Source: Litorimonas sp051251645
Lineage (GTDB): Bacteria > Pseudomonadota > Alphaproteobacteria > Caulobacterales > Maricaulaceae
Assembly: GCA_051251645.1 (NCBI GenBank)
Contig: JBPOEY010000003.1
Coordinates: 285,827 to 349,826 of the forward strand
Length of the DNA: 64,000 bases
Direction: 5' to 3'
Part shown: piece after piece, positions 1-8,045 of the stretch
How positions within the stretch are numbered: the first letter of the stretch is position 1
How the letters are laid out: every line of letters starts with the position of its first letter
Position numbers and translations under genes: made by a program
Notes under the pieces: generated by a model
The model's input: only the letters and a program-made list of their open reading frames with translations
Database searches by the model: none
What the model was told of the DNA's origin: nothing

Positions 1-151
1 TGCCTTGCCCTTTAAACCGAACCAACCATTCGTAATGATGTATTTCGCCAGTTTTTAAGTCGATGATCGGCTGACGCATAACGCGGTATCGTTGTTCTGA
101 GACATGCTCGCGAAAGCCTGCAGCAGTCAGGACATTGGATAGGTTTGGCAT
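1..151 (-). CDS. EAL-domain protein, N-terminal fragment cut by the window edge
   Basis: About 50 residues are visible on the minus strand, ending at the window edge. The frame reads through MRQPIIDLKTGEIHHYEWLV, which matches the opening of an EAL domain (strand 1 substrate-loop region, QPIIDLKTG followed by the Y/E-x-L-x-R segment). The family hydrolyses cyclic di-GMP to pGpG in the cytoplasm, although many members are inactive. The glutamate of the EAL signature aligns with the W of the YEWLVRF segment, so this copy may be degenerate; only the rest of the gene can tell. The ATG at 151 is used here; an in-frame GTG lies further upstream near 185. It follows pepN on the same strand after about 108 bases. 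Confidence 0.6.
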   Translation of the reverse strand, partial: MPNLSNVLTAAGFREHVSEQRYRVMRQPIIDLKTGEIHHYEWLVRFKGQG

Positions 152-259
152 AGGCGAGAGGTTGCATAAACACGCTAAGATCACGTGAACAGAGCTTAAA
201 GGAACGGTTAGTGACGACCTTGATGTTCATAGCCTGATCTCAGGGCTTAACGGTCTAAA

Positions 260-2869
260 TCATGCGCGCGTACGTTGCGCGATTTCTAGGACGTTTTTGC
301 TGGGCTTTGCGGCAATGATACGGTCGAGTTCAGCGCGAACAAGCGTTTGTCGCGTTGGATCTAGTTTGCGCCAGATTTCGAATGCACCGAGCAAACGCGC
401 CGCAACGGACGGGTTTCGTCCATCCATGTCGAGCACTTGATCGGCGAAGAAACGATATCCGGACCCATCTATTTTATGGAATAGCTTCGCATTGCCCATC
501 GCAAAACCGCCAACAAGCGCACGAACACGGTTGGGGTTATTACGCTCATAGTTCGGCGTTTCCGCGAGGCGGGTGATGGCGTGGATTCCGGTGGCGTGAT
601 GACGCATCGATTGGACTGAATACCATTTATCAATCACAAGCGGCTGATTTTTCCATTTCTCAAAGAATTGCGCCATGGAGCTTTCAACCCGCTGTCCGCC
701 GAGCCGCGACAGGGTGACGAGTGCGCCGATTTCATCTGTCATATTGGTGGCGCCGTCGAGTTGGTTTGTGGCTAATGATGCGGCGAGCGGATCAAATCGT
801 GCAGCCAAGAGCGATAGGCAGCGCCCCTTGAGCGCGCGTCGTCCGGCGGCCTTCGCATCGGGTGAAAAGTGGCCATCATCATTCTTCGCCGCGTAAGTCG
901 CGACAAGATCATCGCGCAATGCATCGGCAATCGCGTGGGACAACCAATTGCCAGCTTCATGCACGGCAATAGGATCAACGGGGGCGGCGACCATCAACAC
1001 TTCCATGGCGGACGGCGGCATCAAAACCAGCGCTTTGAACGCATCGTCAAATTGCGGGTCGCGCAAGGTGACCCCTAGGGCGTGGGTATAGTCGCGCAGC
1101 GCTGTATCCATCTTTGGCATCTCGCCTGCTTCTAACGCTTTCGCGAAATCCGCTAGTAGACGTCGGGCCAAAGTTTGCCCCGCTTCCCAACGATTGAAGG
1201 CGTCCGGGTCGTGGCCCATCAGCCGAATGAGATCGGTTGTTGTGGCGTCGGAAATTAGGATCACAGGCGCAGAAAATTGCTGGAGCACTGAGAGGGAATG
1301 CGGCACGTCAAAGCGCGGGTAGGACACGGTGGTTTCGTCTGTTGTCATGACTGTGAGTTGTGGCTCCATCAACGGGCCCTCATCACCAATGGCCTGCCAG
1401 CGAATGGGTAGCAGCATGGGCTGTTTATCAGGTTGCCCGGGCGTGGGCGGCGTGTTTTGGTGGAAGGACACGGTTTGACTGATCACGGGTGTCGTTGGCG
1501 TCTGGTGACGGCGAACGGTGAGGCGCGGTGTCCCGGCCTGATGATACCATTGAATGAACTGGGACATGTCTTCGCCCGATGCGTCCGCGTGGCATTCCAA
1601 GAATTGTTCGATGGTCGCAGCGGTGCCGTCCAACCGATCAAAGTAGAGATCGCTACCCTTGCGGAACATGTCGTCGCCTAACCAAGCTTTGAGCATGCGG
1701 ATGAGTTCTGCGCCTTTTTCATAAATGGTCGCCGTGTAGAAATTGTCGATTTTTACATATTCGGTTGGGCGCACTGGGTGCGCGAGAGGGCCATTATCTT
1801 CGGCGAATTGACGCGCCCGCAAGGCGCGGACATCCTTGATTCTCTGCACCGCTGCGCCGCGCTGATCCGCGGAGAACTCTTGGTCGCGAAAGACCGTAAA
1901 ACCTTCCTTAAGACACAGCTGGAACCAGTCACGACAGGTGATGCGGTTGCCGGTCCAATTGTGGAAATATTCGTGTGCGACGACGGACTCGATCCGCTCA
2001 AAATTCATATCCGTTGCAGTCGCAGCGTCGGCGAGCAGGAGCGAGGAATTAAATATGTTCAACCCTTTGTTTTCCATGGCCCCGAAGTTGAAATCACGCA
2101 CGGCGACGATCATGAACATGTCGAGATCATATTCCCGGCCAAAGGCGCGTTCATCCCATGCCATCGACCGTCTCAAACTATCCATCGCATAGGCCGCTTT
2201 GGGCGCGTCACCCGGGTCGACATAGATTTCCAGCGGGATGTGCCGTCCGCTCATGGTTGTAAAACTATCTTGCAACAGATCGAACTGTCCGGCGACCAGT
2301 GCGAAAAGATAACAAGGCTTAGGGAAGGGGTCGTGCCAGACGGCGAAATGACGTCCGCCTTTGATTTTCCCGTCATCAATTTTATTGCCGTTCGATAGTA
2401 GCGTTGGATAGGTGGCTTTATCCGCATCAATCAGGATCGTATAAACACTCATGACATCCGGACGGTCGGGGAAGTAGGTGATACGGCGGAATCCTTCGGC
2501 CTCGCACTGAGTGAAAAAGCGACCGCCTGAAACATAAAGCCCCATCAACGTTGTATTGGTGCTGGGGTCGCAGATAGTTTCGATGTTCAAGCTAAATTCG
2601 TCAGGCGTTTCGTCCAAAATCAGCTGCGTTTGCGTCAGCCGATATTCGCTGCGTTTGAGCGGACGCCCGTCAATCTCAACCCCAACAAGCTTAATGTCCT
2701 CACCGTCAAGTTCCAAAGGGCCCGGCGCGACACGTTTCATCGTCAGCAGAGAGCGAACCGTTGTTGCTTTTGGGTCCAACCGGAAATCGAAGCGAGCTTC
2801 TGCAATCTCAAAATTATAAGGGACATAATCCGACAAGCGGGTCGGCATGGGGGCTGCATCAGTTTTCAT
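260..2869 (-). CDS. pepN: Aminopeptidase N (M1 family, PepN type)
   Basis: An 869-residue cytosolic zinc aminopeptidase that removes N-terminal residues from peptides. The gluzincin motif HEYFH is at residues 299-303 with the third zinc ligand Glu322 exactly 18 residues later (motif CLKEGFTVFRD), and the exopeptidase motif GAMEN lies just upstream. Length and the pattern KEGFTVFRDQEF are those of the E. coli PepN subfamily, not of the eukaryotic M1 enzymes. No signal peptide is present. A second ATG eight codons in (MPTRLSDYVPYNFEIAEARF) is an alternative start that fits the family equally well. The gene stands alone, with a 233-base gap to the upstream divergent pfpI-like locus. A second M1 domain, of a different subfamily, occurs in the ABC fusion at 17407-21054. 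Confidence 0.95.
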   Translation of the reverse strand: MKTDAAPMPTRLSDYVPYNFEIAEARFDFRLDPKATTVRSLLTMKRVAPGPLELDGEDIKLVGVEIDGRPLKRSEYRLTQTQLILDETPDEFSLNIETICDPSTNTTLMGLYVSGGRFFTQCEAEGFRRITYFPDRPDVMSVYTILIDADKATYPTLLSNGNKIDDGKIKGGRHFAVWHDPFPKPCYLFALVAGQFDLLQDSFTTMSGRHIPLEIYVDPGDAPKAAYAMDSLRRSMAWDERAFGREYDLDMFMIVAVRDFNFGAMENKGLNIFNSSLLLADAATATDMNFERIESVVAHEYFHNWTGNRITCRDWFQLCLKEGFTVFRDQEFSADQRGAAVQRIKDVRALRARQFAEDNGPLAHPVRPTEYVKIDNFYTATIYEKGAELIRMLKAWLGDDMFRKGSDLYFDRLDGTAATIEQFLECHADASGEDMSQFIQWYHQAGTPRLTVRRHQTPTTPVISQTVSFHQNTPPTPGQPDKQPMLLPIRWQAIGDEGPLMEPQLTVMTTDETTVSYPRFDVPHSLSVLQQFSAPVILISDATTTDLIRLMGHDPDAFNRWEAGQTLARRLLADFAKALEAGEMPKMDTALRDYTHALGVTLRDPQFDDAFKALVLMPPSAMEVLMVAAPVDPIAVHEAGNWLSHAIADALRDDLVATYAAKNDDGHFSPDAKAAGRRALKGRCLSLLAARFDPLAASLATNQLDGATNMTDEIGALVTLSRLGGQRVESSMAQFFEKWKNQPLVIDKWYSVQSMRHHATGIHAITRLAETPNYERNNPNRVRALVGGFAMGNAKLFHKIDGSGYRFFADQVLDMDGRNPSVAARLLGAFEIWRKLDPTRQTLVRAELDRIIAAKPSKNVLEIAQRTRA

Positions 2870-3102
2870 AAGATTGGTATGCGGCCTCTCGGGCGCACTG
2901 GCAATGACAGGTGTAATCGAAATACGGTGGCTAGATAATGATAGCGCTTCAGAGAATTGAAATGATGAAGTTTTTTGGAACGATTACCCCGTCTCATCCA
3001 TTAATTTATTAAGACGAGCGGATTTAAAGCTCATCGCGATAACAATAGCGCATTTTTCGAAAGAGATGTGCGCCGCGGTTACCCGACGTACTGAGGAGTA
3101 CC

Positions 3103-3678
3103 ATGACGAACTTGAATAACAAAAAACTATTGATCATTGCCGCTGACGGCTTTCAGCAAGAAGAATTTTTTGAGCCGCTTGAATATATGCGAGACCAGGG
3201 CGCGACGGTTCATGTCGCTTCAATGAAGACAGAACCGATCAAGGCCGATAGCAAAGAATAGCGAGAATACGCACCGGATCTAACATTTGGGGACGTAAAT
3301 GTCGCCGACTATGATGGTTTGATAATCCCGGGCGGGCTGAAAAACCCAGACACGCTCCGTCAGCAAGAGATCGCAGTACAAATTGTACGCGATTTTGCTG
3401 AAGACGGCAAAACGATTGGTGCAATCTGCCACGGACCTTGGTTGCTCGTCGAAGCTGATGTGGTTCAAGGCCGTGATATGACGTCTTTTCCGTCAATCAA
3501 AACCGACATCCGCAATGCAGGCGGGCGATGGACCGACAATGAAACAGTGACAGACAATGGCATCGTGACCAGCCGTCAACCCTCCGATATTCCGGCGTTT
3601 AACCGGAAAATGGTCGAAGAGATCAATGAGGGTCGCCACGAACGCACTTTCCAGCGGAAATTTAAGCGCGCCGCATAA
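3103..3678 (+). pseudogene. DJ-1/PfpI family protein interrupted by an in-frame TAG
   Basis: The reading frame opens at ATG 3103 behind a good ribosome site (GAGGAG, 3093-3098 region), codes MTNLNNKKLLIIAADGFQQE, and meets TAG at 3259-3261 (codon 53). The same frame then continues without a shift to the natural stop at 3676-3678. Together the parts give about 191 codons, the usual length of PfpI/YhbO-type proteins (glyoxalase III, deglycase or protease-like enzymes). The nucleophile elbow AICHGPWLL with its catalytic Cys and the downstream motif TSFPSIKTDIRNAGG are intact. At the stop position many relatives have Trp, so a single TGG to TAG change would explain it. It is either a recent null allele or a sequencing error. 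The hairpin at 3740-3775 ends the unit. Confidence 0.8.
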
Positions 3679-3739
3679 TTAAAAGTATCGATAGACTAAT
3701 ATGTCAGCCCTCTTGCAAGGCCTGACCCTCTAGTCTGTA

Positions 3740-3775
3740 AGCCGCTCTCATCCTCGTGATGGAGCGGCTTTTTTC
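3740..3775 (+). terminator. Rho-independent terminator after the PfpI-like locus
   Basis: AGCCGCTC and GAGCGGCT form an 8-bp stem around a 14-base loop, followed directly by a run of T. It sits 60 bases after the pfpI-like stop and ahead of the yghU-like gene. Confidence 0.8.
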
Positions 3776-3830
3776 TTGCTTCAAGTCTCTGTGATTGGGA
3801 TGTGAGACTTTGATGCCGTAGGAGCCGACG

Positions 3831-4676
3831 ATGACACAAACATTATCAGAGTATACGCCCGCTAAAATTTGGACATGGGACACAGAAAGTGGCGGTCGCT
3901 TCGCCAATATTAATCGACCGATCAGTGGGGCCACCCATGACAAAGATCGTTCCGTCGGGGTGCATCCGATGCAGCTCTATTCGCTCGGCACGCCCAACGG
4001 CGTCAAGGTGACCATTATGCTCGAAGAGCTACTCGCCGCGGGTCACTCTGGAGCGGAATATGATGCATGGCTGATCAATATTGGTGAGGGGGATCAATTC
4101 TCATCCGGTTTTGTCGAGGTTAATCCGAACAGCAAAATCCCAGCTTTGATGGATCATTCCGAAGACCCCCATGTGCGCGTGTTCGAATCTGGGGCCATTC
4201 TGACTTATTTGGCTGAAAAGTTCGGCATGTTATTGCCGACTGATCGCGCGGCTCGGGCGGAGTGTCTATCTTGGCTGTTCTGGCAAATGGGCAGTGCGCC
4301 CTATCTGGGTGGTGGCTTTGGTCATTTTTACGCTTATGCGCCGATGAAAATTGAATATGCGATTGATCGCTTTGCGATGGAGACCAAACGCCAAATGGAC
4401 GTGTTGGATAAGCAATTGGCGAAACATGAATATATCGCGGGCGCAGATCTAACGATTGCCGATTTAGCTATTTATCCTTGGTACGGTGCTCTTGCGCGCG
4501 GACTGCTCTATAGTTCAGAAGAATTCCTGCAGGTTCACGAATATGAAAATGTTGTGCGATGGGCAAAGCAATTAGGCGCGCGACCCGCATTCCAACGCGG
4601 GCAACTCGTCAATCGCACATGGGACGATAAGGGTTTGCCAGAACGCCACAATGCGAGTGATTTCGATAAAGAATAG
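3831..4676 (+). CDS. yghU: Glutathione S-transferase, YghU-like (Nu class)
   Basis: A 281-residue cytosolic protein with the long N-terminal arm typical of YghU/Ure2p-like transferases (IWTWDTESGGRFANINRPIS, residues 13-32), then a thioredoxin-fold domain opening with QLYSLGTPNGVKVTIMLEEL and containing NPNSKIPAL and FESGAILTYLAEKFG, then an all-helical C-terminal domain. YghU-type proteins bind two glutathiones and act as disulfide-bond reductases with peroxide-related activity. Start ATG 3831 is the one that keeps the whole arm. It lies between two terminators, so it is probably monocistronic. It is one of two GST genes within 3 kb. Confidence 0.92.
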   Translation: MTQTLSEYTPAKIWTWDTESGGRFANINRPISGATHDKDRSVGVHPMQLYSLGTPNGVKVTIMLEELLAAGHSGAEYDAWLINIGEGDQFSSGFVEVNPNSKIPALMDHSEDPHVRVFESGAILTYLAEKFGMLLPTDRAARAECLSWLFWQMGSAPYLGGGFGHFYAYAPMKIEYAIDRFAMETKRQMDVLDKQLAKHEYIAGADLTIADLAIYPWYGALARGLLYSSEEFLQVHEYENVVRWAKQLGARPAFQRGQLVNRTWDDKGLPERHNASDFDKE

Positions 4677-4682
4677 AGCAAA

Positions 4683-4706
4683 AAAACCCGGCCGAGGCCG
4701 GGTTTT
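4683..4706. terminator. Bidirectional terminator between convergent genes
   Basis: An AAAACCCGGC/GCCGGGTTTT hairpin with A-tract and T-tract flanks lies between the stops of the yghU-like gene (plus) and the STAS-like gene (minus), so it can serve both. Confidence 0.8.
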
Positions 4707-4724
4707 CAATGAAGTATAAATGGC

Positions 4725-5111
4725 TTATGCGGCATCAAGCCATTCTTCGGCTTGGACTAATTCGACAATGCCGAAGCTATCGACATCCATCTGTGGCATC
4801 GCCGTGCCTTCAATTTTAGCAGTCGAGCGCAAGAATGGGCTGTCAGTGACAACAGCGCATTTCCCGCAAGCTTCGAGACCACGCATAATGTCCGCGAGGG
4901 ATAAAAATGTCTTCCGAACCGACCCGAGGTCGGGGAAGTGCATCTTCGGAATTTCAAGGTAAAGTTGATATGCGTCTTGGCTTTCGCCGAGTGTTTCAAA
5001 CCATTCCATTGCTTGGACGGTTTCTTCCCGTTCGACGGGTCCGGTCACAGACAAGCGAGCGATTGGGGCATCAAAAGTAGCGGTTAAGTTAGCGGTTTTT
5101 AAATCATTCAT
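4725..5111 (-). CDS. SpoIIAA-like (STAS) domain protein
   Basis: A 128-residue soluble protein. Its pattern (ARLSVTGPVEREETVQAMEWF, then YQLYLEIPKMHFPDLGSVRKTF, then GLEACGKCAVVTDSPFLRS) fits the SpoIIAA-like family of short STAS-fold proteins: alternating strands and helices, with a strand-helix-strand-helix rhythm and an acidic C-terminus. The molecular partner is not known for this branch. No signal peptide or membrane segment. It is monocistronic, convergent with the yghU-like gene across a shared terminator, and divergent from the lipoprotein gene at 5314. The family call rests on pattern memory and is moderate. Confidence 0.55.
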   Translation of the reverse strand: MNDLKTANLTATFDAPIARLSVTGPVEREETVQAMEWFETLGESQDAYQLYLEIPKMHFPDLGSVRKTFLSLADIMRGLEACGKCAVVTDSPFLRSTAKIEGTAMPQMDVDSFGIVELVQAEEWLDAA

Positions 5112-5313
5112 AAAAAGAATAGTCTCCTGTGGTTGTGAAGAAAAAACGTAAGAAATTTAACTTTGTTCCGAAAAAGTTTCGCCTTTTCATCAGTCGCTTC
5201 CGAAGTCTTAAGTTTTGCCGAATTAAGAGAATGTGTGCTTCAGGGTGAGCCCGTTAAATTGTAAGTTTCTTCAACCCGTAAAAGCGCTGTTCAAATTCTT
5301 GGCGGAGATCCTC

Positions 5314-5991
5314 ATGACCCAATCAAAATTACGTTATTTCGCAATGTCGGCGTGCTGTTCGGTGCTGGCGACCGGCTGTCTATCTATGCCGGGTGTCGGT
5401 GTGGGCGTCACTGGCGGTACCACCGGCGTTGCGGCAGAAGTTAAAGCGAATCCCCTACCAACAAGCCAATTACTTGTCCGGGGCAGTTATAATTTCGCCG
5501 AATTTTCTGGTGATGTTGAAAGTGACGGCATCCAATATGATGGTGATTTCACCCTGTCTAACTTTGGCGCTTTCGCTGACGTGGCTCCCTTTGGCGGACC
5601 ATTTTATATTTCAGGGGGTGCTTATATAGGGAAAAAAGAAGCCGATCTTCTGGCGACGCCTGCGACCGATGTAACAATCGGCGGAACAACGTTCACGCCA
5701 GCAGATGTCGGCTCACTGATCGGCAAAGCCGAATTTAAAGATGTGGCGCCCTATGTTGGTGTCGCGTTTGATAATTTCGCGAACAGTATTGGCGGGTGGT
5801 CATTCAACGCCCGTGCTGGTGTCATGTTTGTTGGGTCCGCCGATGTAAACCTCACCTCAGCAAATGGCCTGCTCAGTTCGGATCCCGCTTTGCTGAGTGA
5901 ACTTCGCGAAGAGATCGAGTCGATTGAACAAGATGCGGAAGATTATAAATATTTCCCGGTTTTGACGATCGGTATTGCGCGTAGATTCTAA
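5314..5991 (+). CDS. Outer-membrane beta-barrel-like lipoprotein
   Basis: ATG 5314 is chosen over an upstream in-frame ATG at 5233 because it has a GGAG ribosome site at about the right distance and places a clean lipoprotein signal at the N-terminus: a short charged start, hydrophobic core and lipobox LATGC, with Cys at residue 22. The rest of the 225-residue protein is rich in Gly and alternating aromatic/polar strands (SGGAYIGKKEADLLA, FKDVAPYVGVAFDNF, GWSFNARAGVMFVG) and ends in Phe (TIGIARRF), as many outer-membrane barrels do. The specific role is unknown. It is followed by a strong terminator and seems monocistronic. Confidence 0.7.
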   Translation: MTQSKLRYFAMSACCSVLATGCLSMPGVGVGVTGGTTGVAAEVKANPLPTSQLLVRGSYNFAEFSGDVESDGIQYDGDFTLSNFGAFADVAPFGGPFYISGGAYIGKKEADLLATPATDVTIGGTTFTPADVGSLIGKAEFKDVAPYVGVAFDNFANSIGGWSFNARAGVMFVGSADVNLTSANGLLSSDPALLSELREEIESIEQDAEDYKYFPVLTIGIARRF

Positions 5992-6016
5992 ATCACTGAA
6001 TTCGAATACTCCCATG

Positions 6017-6047
6017 AAAGGCCCCGGCGCAAAACCGGGGCCTTTTT
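6017..6047 (+). terminator. Rho-independent terminator
   Basis: AAAGGCCCCGG pairs with CCGGGGCCTTT around a short A-rich loop and is followed by T residues. It lies 26 bases past the lipoprotein stop. Nothing else recognisable lies between it and 6236. Confidence 0.85.
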
Positions 6048-6236
6048 TATGGGTTGGTTTTACAACGCTTTCTGTCAGCCGAATGTGAGGACACTATCAG
6101 TTTCGAGTTGTGGCCCTTGAGGTCACGATGCAAAGGGATACCGTATTCAAGCGCAAGGCCATGACCTTTGAGAGCCCCTTCTGCTCCGCTAGATTAAACT
6201 TGAAAAGAAGGTCTGTCGTAATAACCCCTAAGTCAC

Positions 6237-6929
6237 TCAGCGTTCGAATTCACGGGCATCGGCATAGGCGGTTTGCCAACTCGGACGGGCCTGTAAGCGT
6301 TTGGCATAAGCATGGACGATGCCGTCATGTCCAACGCCATAAGCCCGCATCCAGCCGATGTTTTGTGCCATGATACAGTCGGCAGCGGAAAACTGATCGC
6401 CACAGATCCAATCTTGATCCGCAAGACGGGTTTCCAATTGTGGGACAATTTCATTTTGTAATTTCGCCATATTAAAAGCGACAATCGCTTCGCTTCTTAC
6501 GGGCTTCGGGAAGAGGTCACGGTTGAGGCGAATGTTCCACAGGATCGTATCGAGATGGGCGGTATTAAAGGCGACCATTTGCAGATAATCCGCGCGAGCA
6601 ACGGGGTTTGATACGGAAGGGCTCAGGCCCGCTTCGGGATAGAGGTCTGCGAGATGCAGCACCATCGCGCCGCTCTCAAACAAGGTTTGCTCGCGTCCAT
6701 CATCATATTTTAAATGCAGAACGGGTACGGCATGGTTCGGATTTAACGTCAGAAAGTCAGGCGTCATCCCTTCGCCTTTGAGTAGATCAACCCGGACCAC
6801 TTCATGGGGAACTCCCAGCTCAATCAAAACCATCCGAACGCGAACGGATCGAGATAGCGGATAATGATAGAGTCGCGCGTGCTGAATCGGGCTTGGGGAT
6901 TGCATGGTCTTTGTCATACGAACGGACAT
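6237..6929 (-). CDS. Glutathione S-transferase family protein
   Basis: A two-domain GST of 220-230 residues. The N-terminal thioredoxin fold reads RLYHYPLSRSVRVRMVLIEL and carries NPNHAVPVL (cis-Pro loop) and LFESGAMVLHLADLYP (the ES pair that binds the gamma-glutamyl group); an all-alpha domain follows. It is a cytosolic enzyme that conjugates glutathione to electrophiles or uses it in peroxide reduction. Three in-frame ATGs are possible: 6929, 6917 and 6905. The last gives MQSPSPIQHARLYHYP and leaves more room for promoters, because the divergent gene starts only 16 bases from 6929. No clear ribosome site distinguishes them. Confidence 0.85.
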   Translation of the reverse strand: MSVRMTKTMQSPSPIQHARLYHYPLSRSVRVRMVLIELGVPHEVVRVDLLKGEGMTPDFLTLNPNHAVPVLHLKYDDGREQTLFESGAMVLHLADLYPEAGLSPSVSNPVARADYLQMVAFNTAHLDTILWNIRLNRDLFPKPVRSEAIVAFNMAKLQNEIVPQLETRLADQDWICGDQFSAADCIMAQNIGWMRAYGVGHDGIVHAYAKRLQARPSWQTAYADAREFER

Positions 6930-6945
6930 AGGCTAGCGACACGCT

Positions 6946-7281
6946 ATGGAATACCTTTTTTCATATGGGACGCTCCAAACGCCCGCTGTTCAACTCGAAA
7001 CATTTGGTCACACGATTTCCGGCCATCCGGACGCGCTGGTCGGTTTCAAGAAGTCATTGATTGAGATCACGGACCCAGACGTCCTAGCGCTCAGCGGTGA
7101 ACGATTTCATCCAATCGTGACTGAAACAAGAATCCCAAAGGATCGTGTTGCGGGCACCGTTTTCGCTCTGACGACGTCACAATTAGTCGAAGCCGACGCC
7201 TATGAGGTCGATGATTATGAGCGCGCGTCAGTGACATTGGCGAGCGGGAAGACGGCGTGGCTCTATGTGGCGACGCGTTGA
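6946..7281 (+). CDS. Gamma-glutamylcyclotransferase-like protein (AIG2/GGCT fold)
   Basis: A 111-residue protein that opens with MEYLFSYGTLQTPAVQLETF; the YGTLQ substrate loop is the hallmark of the GGCT fold. Other family signatures are VAGTVFALT and the ADAYEVDDYERASVTL segment, whose Glu-Asp cluster holds the usual catalytic acid region. Family members release 5-oxoproline from gamma-glutamyl amines or amino acids. It is transcribed divergently from a glutathione S-transferase, a context consistent with glutathione or gamma-glutamyl turnover. It ends one base before the convergent TRIC-family gene. Confidence 0.85.
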   Translation: MEYLFSYGTLQTPAVQLETFGHTISGHPDALVGFKKSLIEITDPDVLALSGERFHPIVTETRIPKDRVAGTVFALTTSQLVEADAYEVDDYERASVTLASGKTAWLYVATR

Positions 7282-7282
7282 G

Positions 7283-7903
7283 CTATTTCGCTTGCGGCAA
7301 AGACCAACCAAATCGGATCGCACAGGCCCGTAACGCAAATGCCAAACTGAACCCGATTAGGGTCGATATTTCGAACGATAATCCTGCTCGGTCTGACAAG
7401 GCATAGCCCAGTCCGCCAAGCAGCGCGGCTGTGGCGTAAATATCCTGTTTAAGCAGCATTGGCTCTCGGCCCGCGACCACATCACGCAGCAACCCGCCGG
7501 CTGACGCTGTAACCCCGCCCATAATGACGGCAATCGTAATTGAGTGACCAAGGCCAATGGCTTTGGCGGTCCCGGCCACGGCGAACAAAGCCAGCCCGAC
7601 CGCATCGGCCCAACGAATGGGCTTAAAATCTTCGACACGCGTGCCAAATATCCACGCGAGGATCGCTCCGAACATAACCATCAAGAGTGATCTGGGGTCG
7701 GCTAGCCAAAACACAGGGACGTCGAGGATCAAGTCTCGTAGCGTGCCGCCCCCTAGAGCAGGCAGGAAAGACAGGACAAGGACGCCGAGCGGGTCCATCT
7801 TTGCACGAACTGCGACAATGCCGCCAGACACAGCAAAAACGAGCACGCCGACTTGGTCAAGAAAGGCAAGGGCGAAACCCAAGTTGATGGCATCGAAAGT
7901 CAT
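7283..7903 (-). CDS. TRIC/UPF0126 family membrane protein (YadS/YicG type)
   Basis: A 206-residue integral membrane protein made of two UPF0126 repeats. Repeat 1 contains DQVGVLVFAVSGGIVAVRAK and ALGGGTLRDLILD; repeat 2 contains DAVGLALFAVAGTAKAI and SAGGLLRDVVAG. The GGG-TLRD and GG-LLRD loops are the diagnostic pore-lining kinks. About seven hydrophobic helices are visible. Prokaryotic TRIC proteins form trimeric cation channels; several relatives are annotated as glycine transporters. It is convergent with the GGCT gene and divergent from the DUF3857 gene across a roughly 140-base gap. Confidence 0.9.
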   Translation of the reverse strand: MTFDAINLGFALAFLDQVGVLVFAVSGGIVAVRAKMDPLGVLVLSFLPALGGGTLRDLILDVPVFWLADPRSLLMVMFGAILAWIFGTRVEDFKPIRWADAVGLALFAVAGTAKAIGLGHSITIAVIMGGVTASAGGLLRDVVAGREPMLLKQDIYATAALLGGLGYALSDRAGLSFEISTLIGFSLAFALRACAIRFGWSLPQAK

Positions 7904-8045
7904 GCACCGCCCCTGACAATTTGTCGGCCCTCTGGCAAGCTTTGCGAGAGAAACCTCTGTTCGTTTCGCGTTTCACACGACCTAACATTGCATTGATATA
8001 AAATGTCGATTAGCCAAATCTATGGGCTTGGCAGGAATGACGATT

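Noticed and set aside
12..230. 72-residue minus-strand ORF at the left edge
   Set aside because: It is in a different frame from the EAL-like reading, has no family pattern, and covers the same bases.
1778..2398. 206-residue plus-strand ORF inside pepN
   Set aside because: Antisense to a conserved catalytic region of PepN; product has no recognisable pattern.
3001..3012. CtrA-type TTAA pair upstream of the PfpI-like locus
   Set aside because: The two TTAA are 4 bases apart, not 7, so the CtrA consensus is not met.
3259..3261. Programmed recoding (readthrough) of the TAG codon
   Set aside because: No stimulating structure or recoding gene is seen nearby, and the family has no such use; mutation or sequencing error is simpler.
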